In this document: in pieces, positions 45,027 through 54,644 of the stretch
Position numbering within the stretch: the stretch's first letter is position 1
Layout of the letters: each line of letters begins with the position of its first letter
Assembly (NCBI GenBank): GCA_016713965.1
Contig: JADJOC010000010.1
Location: 62,001-126,000, forward strand
Length of the DNA: 64,000 nucleotides
From: Chitinophagaceae bacterium
GTDB lineage: Bacteria; Bacteroidota; Bacteroidia; Chitinophagales; Chitinophagaceae
Reading direction: 5' to 3'
Translations under genes and position numbers: made by a program
The notes under the pieces: generated by a model
What the model was told of the DNA's origin: nothing
Seen by the model: only the letters and a program-made list of their open reading frames with translations
The model's database searches: none

Positions 45027-46517
45027 CTATTCCACTTTTGTAATTTTTAATACATTGGTTGGTAAATGTAAATCGATAGGAGTACTGCCAGTATTTACCA
45101 CTACATCTCCGGATTTAATAAAACCACGTTCTTTTAAAATATTTATCTGGTCAAAAAATATATCATCCAGGCTTTCTTCTTCAGCATAATACAATGCTCT
45201 TACACCCCAGCTTAAGCTTAACTGGTTAATCAGAGATCTCTCTTTACTAAAAATAAACAGCGGTGATTTTGGCCGGTAACTGCTAAGCATAAACGCAGTG
45301 TATCCGCTTTGTGTCATACCAATTAATGCGTTGGCTTTAATATCGTGTGCCAATTTGCAGGCACTGTAACATACGGCATCGCTTAAAAATGAAGGCGAGT
45401 GAGGTTGTGGTGCTAAAATATCATCCCTATTATAATCGTACACTGTTTTTTCTACTTCTGCAATAATTTTGCACATTGTTTCTACCACCAGGGTGGGATA
45501 ATCTCCCATGGCAGTTTCGCCACTAAGCATTACAGCATCAGCGCCTTCCAACACAGCATTGGCTACATCACTTACTTCACTGCGGTTAGGTTTGGTACGC
45601 TGCATCATACTTTCCATCATCTGGGTAGCTACTATTACAGGCTTGGCCCTGTGCATGCATTTGCGGATAATTTCTTTTTGTATAACAGGTACCTGCTCTA
45701 CCGGAAGTTCTACTCCCAAATCGCCACGGGCTACCATGATGCCATCACTTTCTACAATAATATCTCTTAAATTATTTAGAGCTTCAGGCATTTCAATTTT
45801 TGCAATAACTTTTATTTTGCTGCTGGTAAGTTTTATTCTTTTTTTGAGGTCGATAATGTCTATCGCTTTACGGACAAATGATAAGGCTACCCAATCCAGG
45901 TTTTGTGCAATAATAAAATCCAGGTCGGCAATGTCTTTGGACGTAAGCGAAGGCATTGTTAATGCAGAGTCGGGGAGGTTTACGCCTTTTTTTGGCAGTA
46001 GGGTTCCGCCTAATGTTACGCTTACCAATACTTCTTTATCATTCAAAATCTTTTTTACTTCTACTTCCATTTTTCCATCATCCAGGAAAATACGTTCACC
46101 CGGTTGCACATCGGTAGTCAGCATATCATAAGAAACATATACTTTCTCAGAAGTACCAATTATTTTTTCAGTAGTAAAAATAATGTCATCACCACTTTTT
46201 AATTCTATTTTTCCACCAGCCAGTTCACCCACACGTAATTTTGGACCCTGAAGATCTCCCAAAATGGCAATGTTATATGGTTCGGATTTATTGATTTGCC
46301 GTATATGATTAATCACTTCAAGCTTATCTTCGAAAGAGCCGTGGGAAAAATTTAACCTGAAAACATTTACCCCTGCTTTTACCAAATCCAGCAACTTATC
46401 ATAGGTATGGCAGGCAGGTCCTACAGTCGCTACTATTTTTGTACGCTTTTGGGTGTGTGCTATACCTGCTTCTTTATCCATCTGCCGGTACAGGTACTTG
46501 CTAATATTCTTACTCAT
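45027..46517 (-). CDS. pyk: Pyruvate kinase
   Basis: Final ATP-forming step of glycolysis (phosphoenolpyruvate + ADP to pyruvate + ATP). 496 residues. The N-terminal barrel opens KRTKIVATVGPACHTYDKL and NVFRLNFSHGSFEDKL. The catalytic region shows IAKIEMPEALNNL and GIMVARGDLGVELPVEQVP. The C-terminal domain (about 350-496) has the NALIGMTQSGYTAFMLSSYRP allosteric-type fold. pfkA lies directly upstream on the same strand with a 57-bp gap, so the two glycolytic genes are probably one operon. The frame is intact. Confidence 0.95.
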   Translation of the reverse strand: MSKNISKYLYRQMDKEAGIAHTQKRTKIVATVGPACHTYDKLLDLVKAGVNVFRLNFSHGSFEDKLEVINHIRQINKSEPYNIAILGDLQGPKLRVGELAGGKIELKSGDDIIFTTEKIIGTSEKVYVSYDMLTTDVQPGERIFLDDGKMEVEVKKILNDKEVLVSVTLGGTLLPKKGVNLPDSALTMPSLTSKDIADLDFIIAQNLDWVALSFVRKAIDIIDLKKRIKLTSSKIKVIAKIEMPEALNNLRDIIVESDGIMVARGDLGVELPVEQVPVIQKEIIRKCMHRAKPVIVATQMMESMMQRTKPNRSEVSDVANAVLEGADAVMLSGETAMGDYPTLVVETMCKIIAEVEKTVYDYNRDDILAPQPHSPSFLSDAVCYSACKLAHDIKANALIGMTQSGYTAFMLSSYRPKSPLFIFSKERSLINQLSLSWGVRALYYAEEESLDDIFFDQINILKERGFIKSGDVVVNTGSTPIDLHLPTNVLKITKVE

Positions 46518-46574
46518 TTTCTTTGTTTAATATTATAGAGCGGATAAAATGATTATATCGTATACCCTGCACTG

Positions 46575-47556
46575 TTAGGTTGCCAGTATTTTTACAATTT
46601 TTAACCATTCTTCGCTGATGCGTTGTTTCTTTTTAACAGCTTCGTCTAAAGGTGTATAATGCATACGGTTATTAACTATCCCTATAAATACATTATATTT
46701 CCCTTCAATCAGGGATTCTACGGCATGATAACCCATGCGGCTTGCAATTACCCTGTCCATACAGCTGGGGCTGCCACCTCTTTGTATATGGCCTAAAATA
46801 CATACCCTTACTTCCTGCTGTGGTAGTTTTTCTTTTATAAACTTTGCTACTTCATTAGCGCCGCCAAATTCATCACCTTCGGCAACTACAATCAGGTTCA
46901 CCAATTTATGCCTTCTTTCTTTTTCTGCTAATTGCGTAATAATATCATCCATTATTGTTTTACGTTCCGGGATCAAAATATTTTCTGCCCCGGTGGATAT
47001 CCCGCTATGCAAGGCAATATAGCCTGCATCCCGGCCCATCACTTCAATAATAAATAACCTGTCGTGCATCAGCAGTATCCCTTATTTTATCAATGGCTTC
47101 CACAGCCGTATTTACAGCCGTATCAAAACCAATAGTAAAATCTGTACCGGCAATATCTTTATCAATTGTGCCGGGCAAACCAATACAGGGTATATCAAAT
47201 TCATTGCTAAATTGCTGCGCTCCTTTAAAACTGCCATCACCGCCAATAATTACCAGGCCGTCAATACCTCTTTTTTTTAAATTATTATAGGCTTTTTTTC
47301 TTCCTTCATATTCAAAAAAATCTTTGCTACGTGAGGTTTTTAAAATAGTACCGCCCCTTTGTATAATATTAGCTACACTTTTGCTCTCCATTGGTATAAT
47401 ATCATCTTCTACCATACCACTATACCCCCTCATTATTCCAAATACTTCTAATCCATGAAAAATGCCGGTACGTACTACAGCCCTGATGCAGGCGTTCATC
47501 CCGGGACTGTCTCCGCCTGAAGTCAATACCCCAATTTTTGTTACTTTTTTTTTCAT
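46575..47556 (-). CDS. pfkA: 6-phosphofructokinase, frameshifted
   Basis: Phosphorylates fructose 6-phosphate, the committed step of glycolysis. The N-terminal ATP domain has IGVLTSGGDSPGMNACIRAVV (about 8-28), GGTILKTSRSKDF, VIIGGDGSFKGA and the active-site GLPGTIDKDIAGTDFTIG. The frame breaks at about 47065, where the text between DTADA and DRLFIIEVMGRD lacks a CA dinucleotide. The rest continues to SEEWLKIVKILAT, for about 328 residues. All catalytic parts are present. Loss of PFK in a glycolytic organism is unlikely, so a sequence error is the better explanation. Confidence 0.9.
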
Positions 47557-47674
47557 ATTGAAAGTAGTTTGTTTATACCCGGTTAATGTGTCAAAAATAC
47601 ACTATTCAAATTAAATATGTTTTAAAGTATATTTTATCATTATTTAATTTATCTTGAATGATAATTTTTATACT

Positions 47675-49784
47675 ATGCAAAAAATAATATGTACAGCAAT
47701 CGTATTTAGTACAATGATAATAAATTTAAATGCACAAATAGCTTATCCTGAATCAAAAAAAGTAAATCAAACAGATGATTATTTTGGACAAAAAGTAACT
47801 GATCCATACCGCTGGCTGGAGGATGATAATGCAGCAGATACCAAAGCATGGGTAGTGGAGCAGAATAAAGTAACACAAGATTATCTTTCCAAAATCCCGT
47901 TCAGGGATAAAGTAAAAAGCAGGCTACAGGAACTGTGGAATTATCCCAAATACTCTTCGCCCTTTAAAAAAGGGGAATACTATTATTTTTATAAGAATGA
48001 CGGCTTACAGAATCAAAGCATTTTATATAGGCAAAAAGGCCTTGATGCACAGCCGGAAGTATTTATTGATCCCAATACATTGAGTAAGGATGGGACAGTA
48101 GCGCTGGCCGGTATTTATTTTACAAAAGATGCAAAATATTGTGCTTATTTAACATCGCAGGCAGGCAGCGATTGGGAAGAAGCAGCTATTATGGAAGTAG
48201 CGACAAAAAAAATATTAAAGGATAAAATACAATGGATAAAATTCAGCGGCATTTCCTGGCGTAGGAATGATGGTTTTTATTACAGCCGTTATCCGGAATT
48301 TACTGAAAAAGATAAATTAAAAAATCAGAACCAGTTGCACAGCGTTTACTTTCATACGCTAGGATCGGATCAATCTAAAGATCATGTGGTTCACCAGGAT
48401 AAGGAGCATCCTTTGCGCAATGTAAGTGCCAGGCTTACAGAGAATGAAAATTTTTTAATTCTGAATATATCTGAAGGTACAAGCGGGGATGAAATTTGGG
48501 TAAATAATTTATGGGCTGCTGAGGATGCGCCTCCATCTTTGTTAATAAAAGGATTTAATACCGAAGCCTCAATAATCGATAATGATGGCAACAGGTTGTT
48601 GGTACATACCAATGCCGATGCACCAAATTATAAAGTAGTAAGCATCGATCCCAAGAATCCTGCAAAAGAAAACTGGATAACGATTATACCGGAAAGAACA
48701 AAATTTTTACAACATGTAGGTACTGCAGGTGGTAAACTATTGCTGACTTATTTAGAAGATGCCAGCAGCAAAGTATACCAATGCACTTATAAAGGAAAAC
48801 CGGATAGGGAAATACAATTGCCTGGTATTGGCACGGCCAGTGGGTTTGGGGGAGATAAAGATGATAAAGAATTTTTTTACACATTTACGTCATACAATTA
48901 TCCTCCTACTATTTTCAGGTACGATATTGCCAGTGGAAAAAGCGAATTATTCAGGAAAACAGAAGTGAAAGTAAAGCCGGAAGAATACAGCACGCTGCAA
49001 ACATTTTTCACCAGCAAAGATGGCACAAAAGTGCCGATGTTTATTACTTACAAAAAAGGAATGAAGCTGGATGGCAATAACCCGGTATTGCTGTATGGCT
49101 ATGGTGGGTTTAATATTGCCCAAACCCCAGGTTTCAGCATTTCCAATGCTTTCTTTTTAGAACAGGGAGGCATTTACGTAGTAGTTAACTTACGTGGTGG
49201 AAATGAGTACGGCGAAGAGTGGCATAAAAAAGGGATGTTATTAAACAAACAAAATGTATTTGATGATTTTATTGCCGCTGCAGAATTTTTAATAGAAAAA
49301 AAATATACGAAAAAAAATAAATTAGCCATTCGTGGAGGCAGCAACGGAGGTTTATTAGTAGGTGCATGCATGACGCAACGACCGGATTTATTTAAAGTGG
49401 CTTTACCGGCAGTAGGTGTGATGGATATGCTGCGTTATCATTTATTTACCATTGGCTGGGCCTGGGCTACGGAATACGGAAAGAGTGATAATAAAACAGA
49501 TTTTGAAAATCTATATCGTTATTCTCCTTTGCATAATTTAAAGCCTGGTACAACTTACCCGGCTACCTTAATTACCACTGCCGACCATGATGACAGGGTA
49601 GTGCCTGCACAGTTTTAAATTTGCCGCAACTTTACAGGCTGCTACTGATAATACTAACCCGGCATTAATACGCATTGAAACAAAAGCCGGTCATGGTGCC
49701 GGTAAACCTACTGGTAAATTGATTGATGAAGCTGCGGATATGTGGAGCTTTGTGATGTATAATTTAGGGATGGAGTTTAAATAA
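47675..49784 (+). CDS. Prolyl oligopeptidase family (S9) peptidase, frameshifted
   Basis: Secreted serine peptidase cleaving short peptides after proline. The ATG at 47675 gives a signal peptide (MQKIICTAIVFSTMIINLNAQ); a TTG 7 codons upstream is less likely. A beta-propeller-like N-domain has SKKVNQTDDYFGQKVTDPYRWLEDD. The hydrolase domain has the nucleophile Ser in IRGGSNGGLLVG, the Asp region THDDRVVP and, after a frame break at about 49610 (a missing CA), the His region ETKAGHGAGKP. With the break repaired it ends at 49784, about 702 residues. Confidence 0.92.
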
Positions 49785-49802
49785 ATTATAAGCAAAGAGT
49801 AA

Positions 49803-49834
49803 TAAAAATCCCGCTCTGACTAAGGCGGGATTTT
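49803..49834 (+). terminator. Intrinsic terminator after prolyl oligopeptidase
   Basis: AAAATCCCGC/GCGGGATTTT, 10-bp arms with a 10-nt loop, then TATT. Confidence 0.85.
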
Positions 49835-49849
49835 ATTATTAATATGGGC

Positions 49850-50111
49850 TATCATTTTCTGCTCACTATTGATCCTTTGTTCCGGCATATCGCTACAAGT
49901 CCTCACTTCACTATGTTCCGTCTCGGGCTTTTCGCTTTATCCGGCATCCATTAAGCTTTAAATCTTTATTCAACAGAATTACTGCGAAATTTATAAAATA
50001 TTATTTGTTTGGGAGTTATTAAAACCTCTTTTTAGGGGGCAAACCACTATTTTAACTGAAATCCCGATAATTTGCTTGTTGAAAATCCCGATTTAGCTAA
50101 ATACCTACACA
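49850..50111. other. Intergenic region upstream of orphan leader peptide
   Basis: No gene. 49885-49970 resembles (in reverse) the module near 43100-43190 (CGGCATCCA against TGGATGCCGG). Two AAATCCCGAT direct repeats are at about 50060 and 50085. Confidence 0.45.
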
Positions 50112-50162
50112 TTGTTAAGTAAAAACACCATTTTGTTAAGTAAAAATACATATTTGTTAAGT
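50112..50162 (+). promoter_or_regulatory. Three direct repeats TTGTTAAGT with 21-bp period
   Basis: TTGTTAAGT starts at 50112, 50133 and 50154, each followed by AAAAA(C/T)AC or a similar tail. A spacing of 21 bp is two helical turns, so all three face the same side of the helix. They lie about 98 bp upstream of the peptide gene. Confidence 0.65.
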
Positions 50163-50259
50163 ATATATACTAATATATTATATGTTATATACATTTATGT
50201 TATCAAAATGCGGTAGCCGAAAAGCATAATCAAGAGTAGGCAAACTTAAACCTTAAACC

Positions 50260-50469
50260 ATGAAATCAGTAAAAAAATTAAACGAATTGTCAAAAAGTGT
50301 TGAATTATTCAATCAAAAAAATATAATTGGTGGTGGATGGAACCTTGTATCAAACCCATACCCATCTGCAACAACGTCAGGATGGCATCTTGTAGGAAAT
50401 CCTTACCCGGCTCCGGTTTCAACCACAACAATTACTTCTACAACCAATATGCAAATATTTGTTAAATAA
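50260..50469 (+). CDS. Double-glycine-leader peptide precursor with repeated core
   Basis: A 69-residue small protein. The first 27 residues form a charged, helical leader (MKSVKKLNELSKSVELFNQK then NIIGG), ending in a Gly-Gly(-Gly) site after Ile24. This is the form of Bacteroidota GG-leader natural-product or bacteriocin precursors. The core has two near copies of one unit: GWNLVSNPYPSATTS (28-42) and GWHLVGNPYPAPVSTT (about 41-56), followed by TITSTTNMQIFVK. There is no Cys, so lanthionine bridging is excluded; Ser/Thr, Trp and Pro are abundant. No modifying enzyme or C39 peptidase is nearby. A bidirectional terminator follows. Confidence 0.65.
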   Translation: MKSVKKLNELSKSVELFNQKNIIGGGWNLVSNPYPSATTSGWHLVGNPYPAPVSTTTITSTTNMQIFVK

Positions 50470-50530
50470 TAATTTCAAATTAACTATTGCAATTTTATTG
50501 TTGTCATAGTTTTAATGATTAAATTTTACG

Positions 50531-50566
50531 AACAGGCTGTTTCAATAAGGAACAGCCTGTTTTATT
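50531..50566. terminator. Bidirectional terminator between leader peptide and argS
   Basis: AACAGGCTGTT/AACAGCCTGTT (50531-50541 and 50551-50561), 11-bp arms, with A/T tracts on both sides. Confidence 0.85.
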
Positions 50567-50577
50567 AATTCCAATTC

Positions 50578-52482
50578 TTACATCCTGTCCGGCACCTCTA
50601 TACCTAATTGCGCCATAGCACTTTTTACCACATTCGCTGTTAAATTAGCCAGCTTCAATCTTAACTGCTTTTTATTTTCAGTCTCTGCACTCAAAATAGA
50701 ATGCTCTGTATAAAATGAACTAAATGTTTTCGCTATTTCATATACATAAATGGCAATTACCGAAGGATTCATTTCGTGACAAGCCTGTTGCAAAACCAAA
50801 GGATATTTTTCTAAAGCAACAATGAGATTTTTTTCCAGCGGTAGTAAATCATTGTCTATAACTGCACCTTTTTTTAATTCGCCTTTTCTTAAAATTGATT
50901 TTATCCTGGCATGGTTAAATTGAATGAACGGCCCGGTAAAGCCATGAAAATCTATGCTCTCTTCCGGATTAAAAATCATTCTTTTTTTAGGGTCAACCCT
51001 AAGTAAAAAGAATTTTAATGCACCCAAACCAATTGTATGAAATAGCTTGTTTAATTCTTCATTATTAAAATCATTCACTTTGCCGAGTTGCTCAGTTTTT
51101 TCTTTAGCAATATTTTCCATTTCTGCTACAATTTCATCGGCATCTACCACAGTGCCTTCTCTACTTTTCATTTTTCCGGTTGGCAGCTCCACCATACCAT
51201 AACTTAAATGATAAATGTTGTCGGCATATGGCATCCCTAACTTCTGGCAGATGAGTTTCAGCACTTTCATGTGGTAATTCTGTTCATCACCAATTACGTA
51301 AATGCTCCGGTCTATTTTATACTCGTCGTATTTTTGTTGGGCCAGGCCAATATCCTGTGTAATGTATACAGAAGTGCCATCTTTGCGCTGCACCAGCTTT
51401 TCGTCCAGGCCATCGGCTGTTAAATCAATCCACACGCTGCCATCATCTTTAGCGAAAAAAACATTTTTTGATAAGCCTTGCTGCACAGTTTCTTTGCCTA
51501 ATAAATACGTATTGCTTTCATAGTAAGTTGTATCAAAATCACTGCCGATTTTTTTGTAGGTTACCTCAAAACCTTCATACACCCAGCCATTCATTTTTTT
51601 CCATAATTCAATAACATCCGGCTTGCCTGCTTCCCAATCCAGCAACATGTTTTTTGCTGTTTTCATTATGGGTGTTGCATTTCTCCTTATCTCTAAAAGC
51701 TCGTCATTTATTTTTACAATTTTTTCCTTATTCTTATCATTGTTTTCTTCCAGTAATTTTACTTTTTGTGTTTCAAATGCAACTACTTTATTTTGTTCTT
51801 CTCCGTTGTAATGCGTATAATTTTTTAATGCTTCTTTTGATGCCAGTTCTGCCGCTTGTTTTTTTAACTCATTTTCAAATTTTACATAATACTCTCCTAC
51901 AAAATGATCGCCTTTTGTACTTGTACTTTCGGGTGTAGCGCCATTACCAAATAATTGCCAGGCAATCATGCTTTTACAAATATGGATGCCCCTGTCGTTT
52001 ACAATGCAGCTTTTTATCACTTCATATCCACTGGCTTTAAATATTTCTGCCACACTCCAGCCTAAAAAATTATTTCTTAAATGACCTAGGTGTAATGGCT
52101 TGTTGGTATTGGGAGAAGAGTATTCCACCATTACTTTTTTACCGTTCAAAGGTTTTTTTCCAAAACAAATATCATCATAGTTTTTATTGACAAAATCGAT
52201 CCAGAAATTGTTGGATATGGTAAGATTTAAAAACCCTTTTATTACATTGAATTGAGTAAAATAACCCGGATACTCTTTGATTAAATATTCACCTAAATTT
52301 TTGCCTAATGCTTCAGGGGATGATTTAACGGGTTTGATTAAAGAGAAAAGCACAACGGTGTAATCACCTTCAAACTCTGGCTTTGTTTCATTGATCTGGA
52401 AATCTTTTTCCGTAAAATTGATATTGTGCAAAGCTGACAAGCTTTCTATCACACATTTTTGTAAAGTATTTACTATTGACAT
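50578..52482 (-). CDS. argS: Arginine-tRNA ligase
   Basis: Charges tRNA-Arg. 634 residues, class Ia. An N-terminal Arg-tRNA-synthetase additional domain (about 1-95) is followed by VEYSSPNTNKPLHLGHLRNN with the HIGH-like HLGH (about 120-140). The later KMSKS-like GKMKSREGTVVDADEIV sits near 430. The C-terminal anticodon-binding DALR domain begins near IDFHGFTGPFIQFNHARIKS and ends LANLTANVVKSAMAQLGIEVPDRM. The frame is intact. A CAAAGATA (TATCTTTG on the minus strand) -7 box sits at 52487-52494, only a few bases from the start. Confidence 0.95.
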   Translation of the reverse strand: MSIVNTLQKCVIESLSALHNINFTEKDFQINETKPEFEGDYTVVLFSLIKPVKSSPEALGKNLGEYLIKEYPGYFTQFNVIKGFLNLTISNNFWIDFVNKNYDDICFGKKPLNGKKVMVEYSSPNTNKPLHLGHLRNNFLGWSVAEIFKASGYEVIKSCIVNDRGIHICKSMIAWQLFGNGATPESTSTKGDHFVGEYYVKFENELKKQAAELASKEALKNYTHYNGEEQNKVVAFETQKVKLLEENNDKNKEKIVKINDELLEIRRNATPIMKTAKNMLLDWEAGKPDVIELWKKMNGWVYEGFEVTYKKIGSDFDTTYYESNTYLLGKETVQQGLSKNVFFAKDDGSVWIDLTADGLDEKLVQRKDGTSVYITQDIGLAQQKYDEYKIDRSIYVIGDEQNYHMKVLKLICQKLGMPYADNIYHLSYGMVELPTGKMKSREGTVVDADEIVAEMENIAKEKTEQLGKVNDFNNEELNKLFHTIGLGALKFFLLRVDPKKRMIFNPEESIDFHGFTGPFIQFNHARIKSILRKGELKKGAVIDNDLLPLEKNLIVALEKYPLVLQQACHEMNPSVIAIYVYEIAKTFSSFYTEHSILSAETENKKQLRLKLANLTANVVKSAMAQLGIEVPDRM

Positions 52483-52486
52483 GTCG

Positions 52487-52494
52487 CAAAGATA
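52487..52494 (-). promoter_or_regulatory. -7 box (TATCTTTG) for argS
   Basis: Exact TAnnTTTG match on the minus strand 5 bp upstream of the start codon, implying a very short or absent 5' leader. Confidence 0.4.
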
Positions 52495-52775
52495 AAAATT
52501 GATAATTAAGAATTAAGAATTAAAAAGTAGGAATTGGGTATTGAGGTAATGAGGTATTGGGAATTTGTAATTAGGAATTTGGGTATATGGCCTTTGTTTT
52601 TTTATTTCTTTGCGGACTTTGCGTCTTTGTGTCTTTGCGGTAAATAAATCAGCTCCGTAGGAGCGATATGTTTACAACAAAACATAATTAAAGCCGAATG
52701 AAGATATGCCGTACAAGTGAGTGACACAACCGGAGTTGATTAAAGCTAACCAGCTGATAATAAATAAATAAAAAA
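52495..52775 (+). repeat. Composite intergenic repeat, copy F, with partial CCGCAGAG arm
   Basis: GGAATTGGGTATTGAGGTAATG block, then a half-element of the CCGCAGAG family (52608-52645, CTTTGCGTC..CTTTGCGGTAAAT). REP hairpin CAGCTCCGTAGGAGCG is at 52650, followed by a CCGAATGAAGATATGCCGTACAAG module. No gene. Confidence 0.7.
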
Positions 52776-52815
52776 AACGCAGTTTTTTCTTCCTATTAAT
52801 ATCAATTCTGCGGTG

Positions 52816-52823
52816 TATCTTTG
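52816..52823 (+). promoter_or_regulatory. -7 box (TATCTTTG) for the ABC-F gene
   Basis: TATCTTTG at 52816-52823, 17 bp before the ATG at 52840; matches TAnnTTTG. Confidence 0.45.
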
Positions 52824-52839
52824 CGCACTTTTTATAATT

Positions 52840-54465
52840 ATGATTAATGTAAGCAACGTAACCCTGGCTTATGGCAAAAGGGTTTTATTCGACGAAGTAA
52901 ATGCAAATTTTACCAAAGGAAATTGTTATGGTATTATTGGTGCCAATGGTGCCGGTAAATCTACTTTTTTAAAAATAATCAGTGGCGAAATTGAGCCTAA
53001 TAAAGGTTCGGTATCCATTACACCCGGCGAACGCATGGCCGTGTTAAGGCAAGACCAGTTTGAATTTGATGAAGTGTCAGTATTGCATACCGTAATGATG
53101 GGCCATAAAAAAATGTGGGAAATCATGCATCAAAAAGATGCGTTATATGCTAAAGAAGATTTTTCTGAAGCGGATGGTTTAAAAGCAGGAGAATTGGAAG
53201 AGCAATTTGGTGAAATGGGCGGCTACACTGCCGAAAGTGATGCGGCAACTTTTTTAAGCGAACTAGGTGTAAAGGATGAATTGCACCAGCAACTAATGAA
53301 GGATGTAGCGGCAAATATTAAAGTAAGGGTATTGCTGGCGCAGGCATTATTTGGCAATCCTGATATTTTATTGCTGGATGAACCTACGAATAACCTGGAT
53401 GTGGAAACGATCAGCTGGCTCGAAAACTTTTTGGCCGATTACCAGAATATTGTATTGGTGGTGAGCCATGACAGGCACTTTTTGGATGCGGTGTGCACCC
53501 ACGTAGCCGATGTAGACAGGAGCAAAATAAAAATATTTACAGGCAACTATACTTTCTGGTACGAAAGCTCCCAACTGGCTGCCCGCCAGATGACGGACAA
53601 GAATAAAAAAATGGAAGACAAGCGCAAAGATTTGCTCGAATTTATTGCACGTTTCAGCGCCAATGCTTCCAAATCCAAGCAGGCTACTTCCCGTAAAAAA
53701 GCATTGGAAAAATTAGTGATCGAAGATATCCAGCCCAGCAACAGGAAATACCCGGGCATTATTTTTAAGCAGGAGAGGGAAGTGGGCAATGAAATTTTAA
53801 AGGTGGAAAACCTTACAAAAATTATTGAAGGCCGCACCATTTTCAGCAAGGTAAATTTTGATATACAAAAAGGCCATAAAATTGCTTTTATCAGTAAAGA
53901 TCCGATAGCGCTGACTTCTTTTTTTGAAATCATTAATGGTAAAATGCAGGCTGATAAAGGCACATACGAATGGGGAACCACCGTAACTACTGCTTATCTG
54001 CCCAATGACAACAGTGAATATTTTACCACCAATTATAATCTAATGGATTGGCTGAGGCAATATGTGCCACCGCATGTAACAGATGTGGATGAAGATTTTT
54101 TAAGAGGCTTTTTAGGAAAAATGTTATTCAGCGGAGATGAAATTTTAAAGAAAACAACAGTGCTGAGCGGGGGCGAAAAAGTGCGCTGCATGGTCAGTAA
54201 AATGATGTTGCAAAACCCTAATGTGTTGATATTGGATGAACCAACCAATCACCTGGATTTGGAAAGCATTATTGCATTCAACAACAGCATGGTTGATTTT
54301 ACCGGAGTTGTATTGCTTACTACGCATGATCACCAGTTTATGCAAACCGTGGCCAACAGGATTATAGAATTAACACCAAAGGGAATTATTGATAAGCTAA
54401 TGACTTACGATGAATACCTTGCTGATGACAGGGTAAAAGCATCAAGGGAGGAAATGTATAGCTAA
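52840..54465 (+). CDS. ABC-F ATPase (ribosome-associated type)
   Basis: Soluble protein with two ABC domains and no membrane segment, the ABC-F type that acts on ribosomes. The ATG at 52840 is preferred to the in-frame codon at 52813 because the -7 box lies in between; product 541 residues. NBD1 has GANGAGKST (Walker A) and LLLDEPTNNLDVET. A charged linker is near 245-300 (KNKKMEDKRKDLLEFI). NBD2 has a clear signature (TVLSGGEKVRCMVSK) and VLILDEPTNHLDLES, but its Walker A place reads AFISKDPIALTSFFE, without GKS/T. NBD2 may therefore bind nucleotide weakly. Target unknown. Confidence 0.92.
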   Translation: MINVSNVTLAYGKRVLFDEVNANFTKGNCYGIIGANGAGKSTFLKIISGEIEPNKGSVSITPGERMAVLRQDQFEFDEVSVLHTVMMGHKKMWEIMHQKDALYAKEDFSEADGLKAGELEEQFGEMGGYTAESDAATFLSELGVKDELHQQLMKDVAANIKVRVLLAQALFGNPDILLLDEPTNNLDVETISWLENFLADYQNIVLVVSHDRHFLDAVCTHVADVDRSKIKIFTGNYTFWYESSQLAARQMTDKNKKMEDKRKDLLEFIARFSANASKSKQATSRKKALEKLVIEDIQPSNRKYPGIIFKQEREVGNEILKVENLTKIIEGRTIFSKVNFDIQKGHKIAFISKDPIALTSFFEIINGKMQADKGTYEWGTTVTTAYLPNDNSEYFTTNYNLMDWLRQYVPPHVTDVDEDFLRGFLGKMLFSGDEILKKTTVLSGGEKVRCMVSKMMLQNPNVLILDEPTNHLDLESIIAFNNSMVDFTGVVLLTTHDHQFMQTVANRIIELTPKGIIDKLMTYDEYLADDRVKASREEMYS

Positions 54466-54479
54466 AGCTATATATATTA

Positions 54480-54556
54480 TTTTTTTGCCAGCATTTAATC
54501 CTGGCTCATCATCGTTGTGTCACTCCCTTGTACTTTTTTATCTTTATTGATCTTTA
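54480..54556 (-). repeat. Dispersed repeat fragment, reversed
   Basis: CATCATCGTTGTGTCACTCCC, then TTGTACTTTT and CTTTATTGATCTTTA. Reverse of the GATCAATAAAGG module, directly joined to a CCGCAGAG-type repeat. Confidence 0.65.
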
Positions 54557-54624
54557 CCGCAGAGGTGCTAAGGCGCAGAGTTAAAGCAGTAAATTTCATC
54601 TGTGTCTTAGCGCCTCTGCGGTAA
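54555..54624. repeat. CCGCAGAG-type inverted repeat, copy 5
   Basis: ACCGCAGAGGTGCTAAGGC on the left and GCGCCTCTGCGGTAA on the right, an almost complete inverted pair. Confidence 0.78.
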
Positions 54625-54644
54625 TCATTTTTTTGTAATTTATT

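Noticed and set aside
45508..46131. Plus-strand 207-residue frame opposite pyk
   Set aside because: Shadow of pyruvate kinase; no independent features.
49885..49970. tRNA-like or structured RNA
   Set aside because: No cloverleaf could be drawn; similarity to the 43100 module suggests a dispersed repeat.
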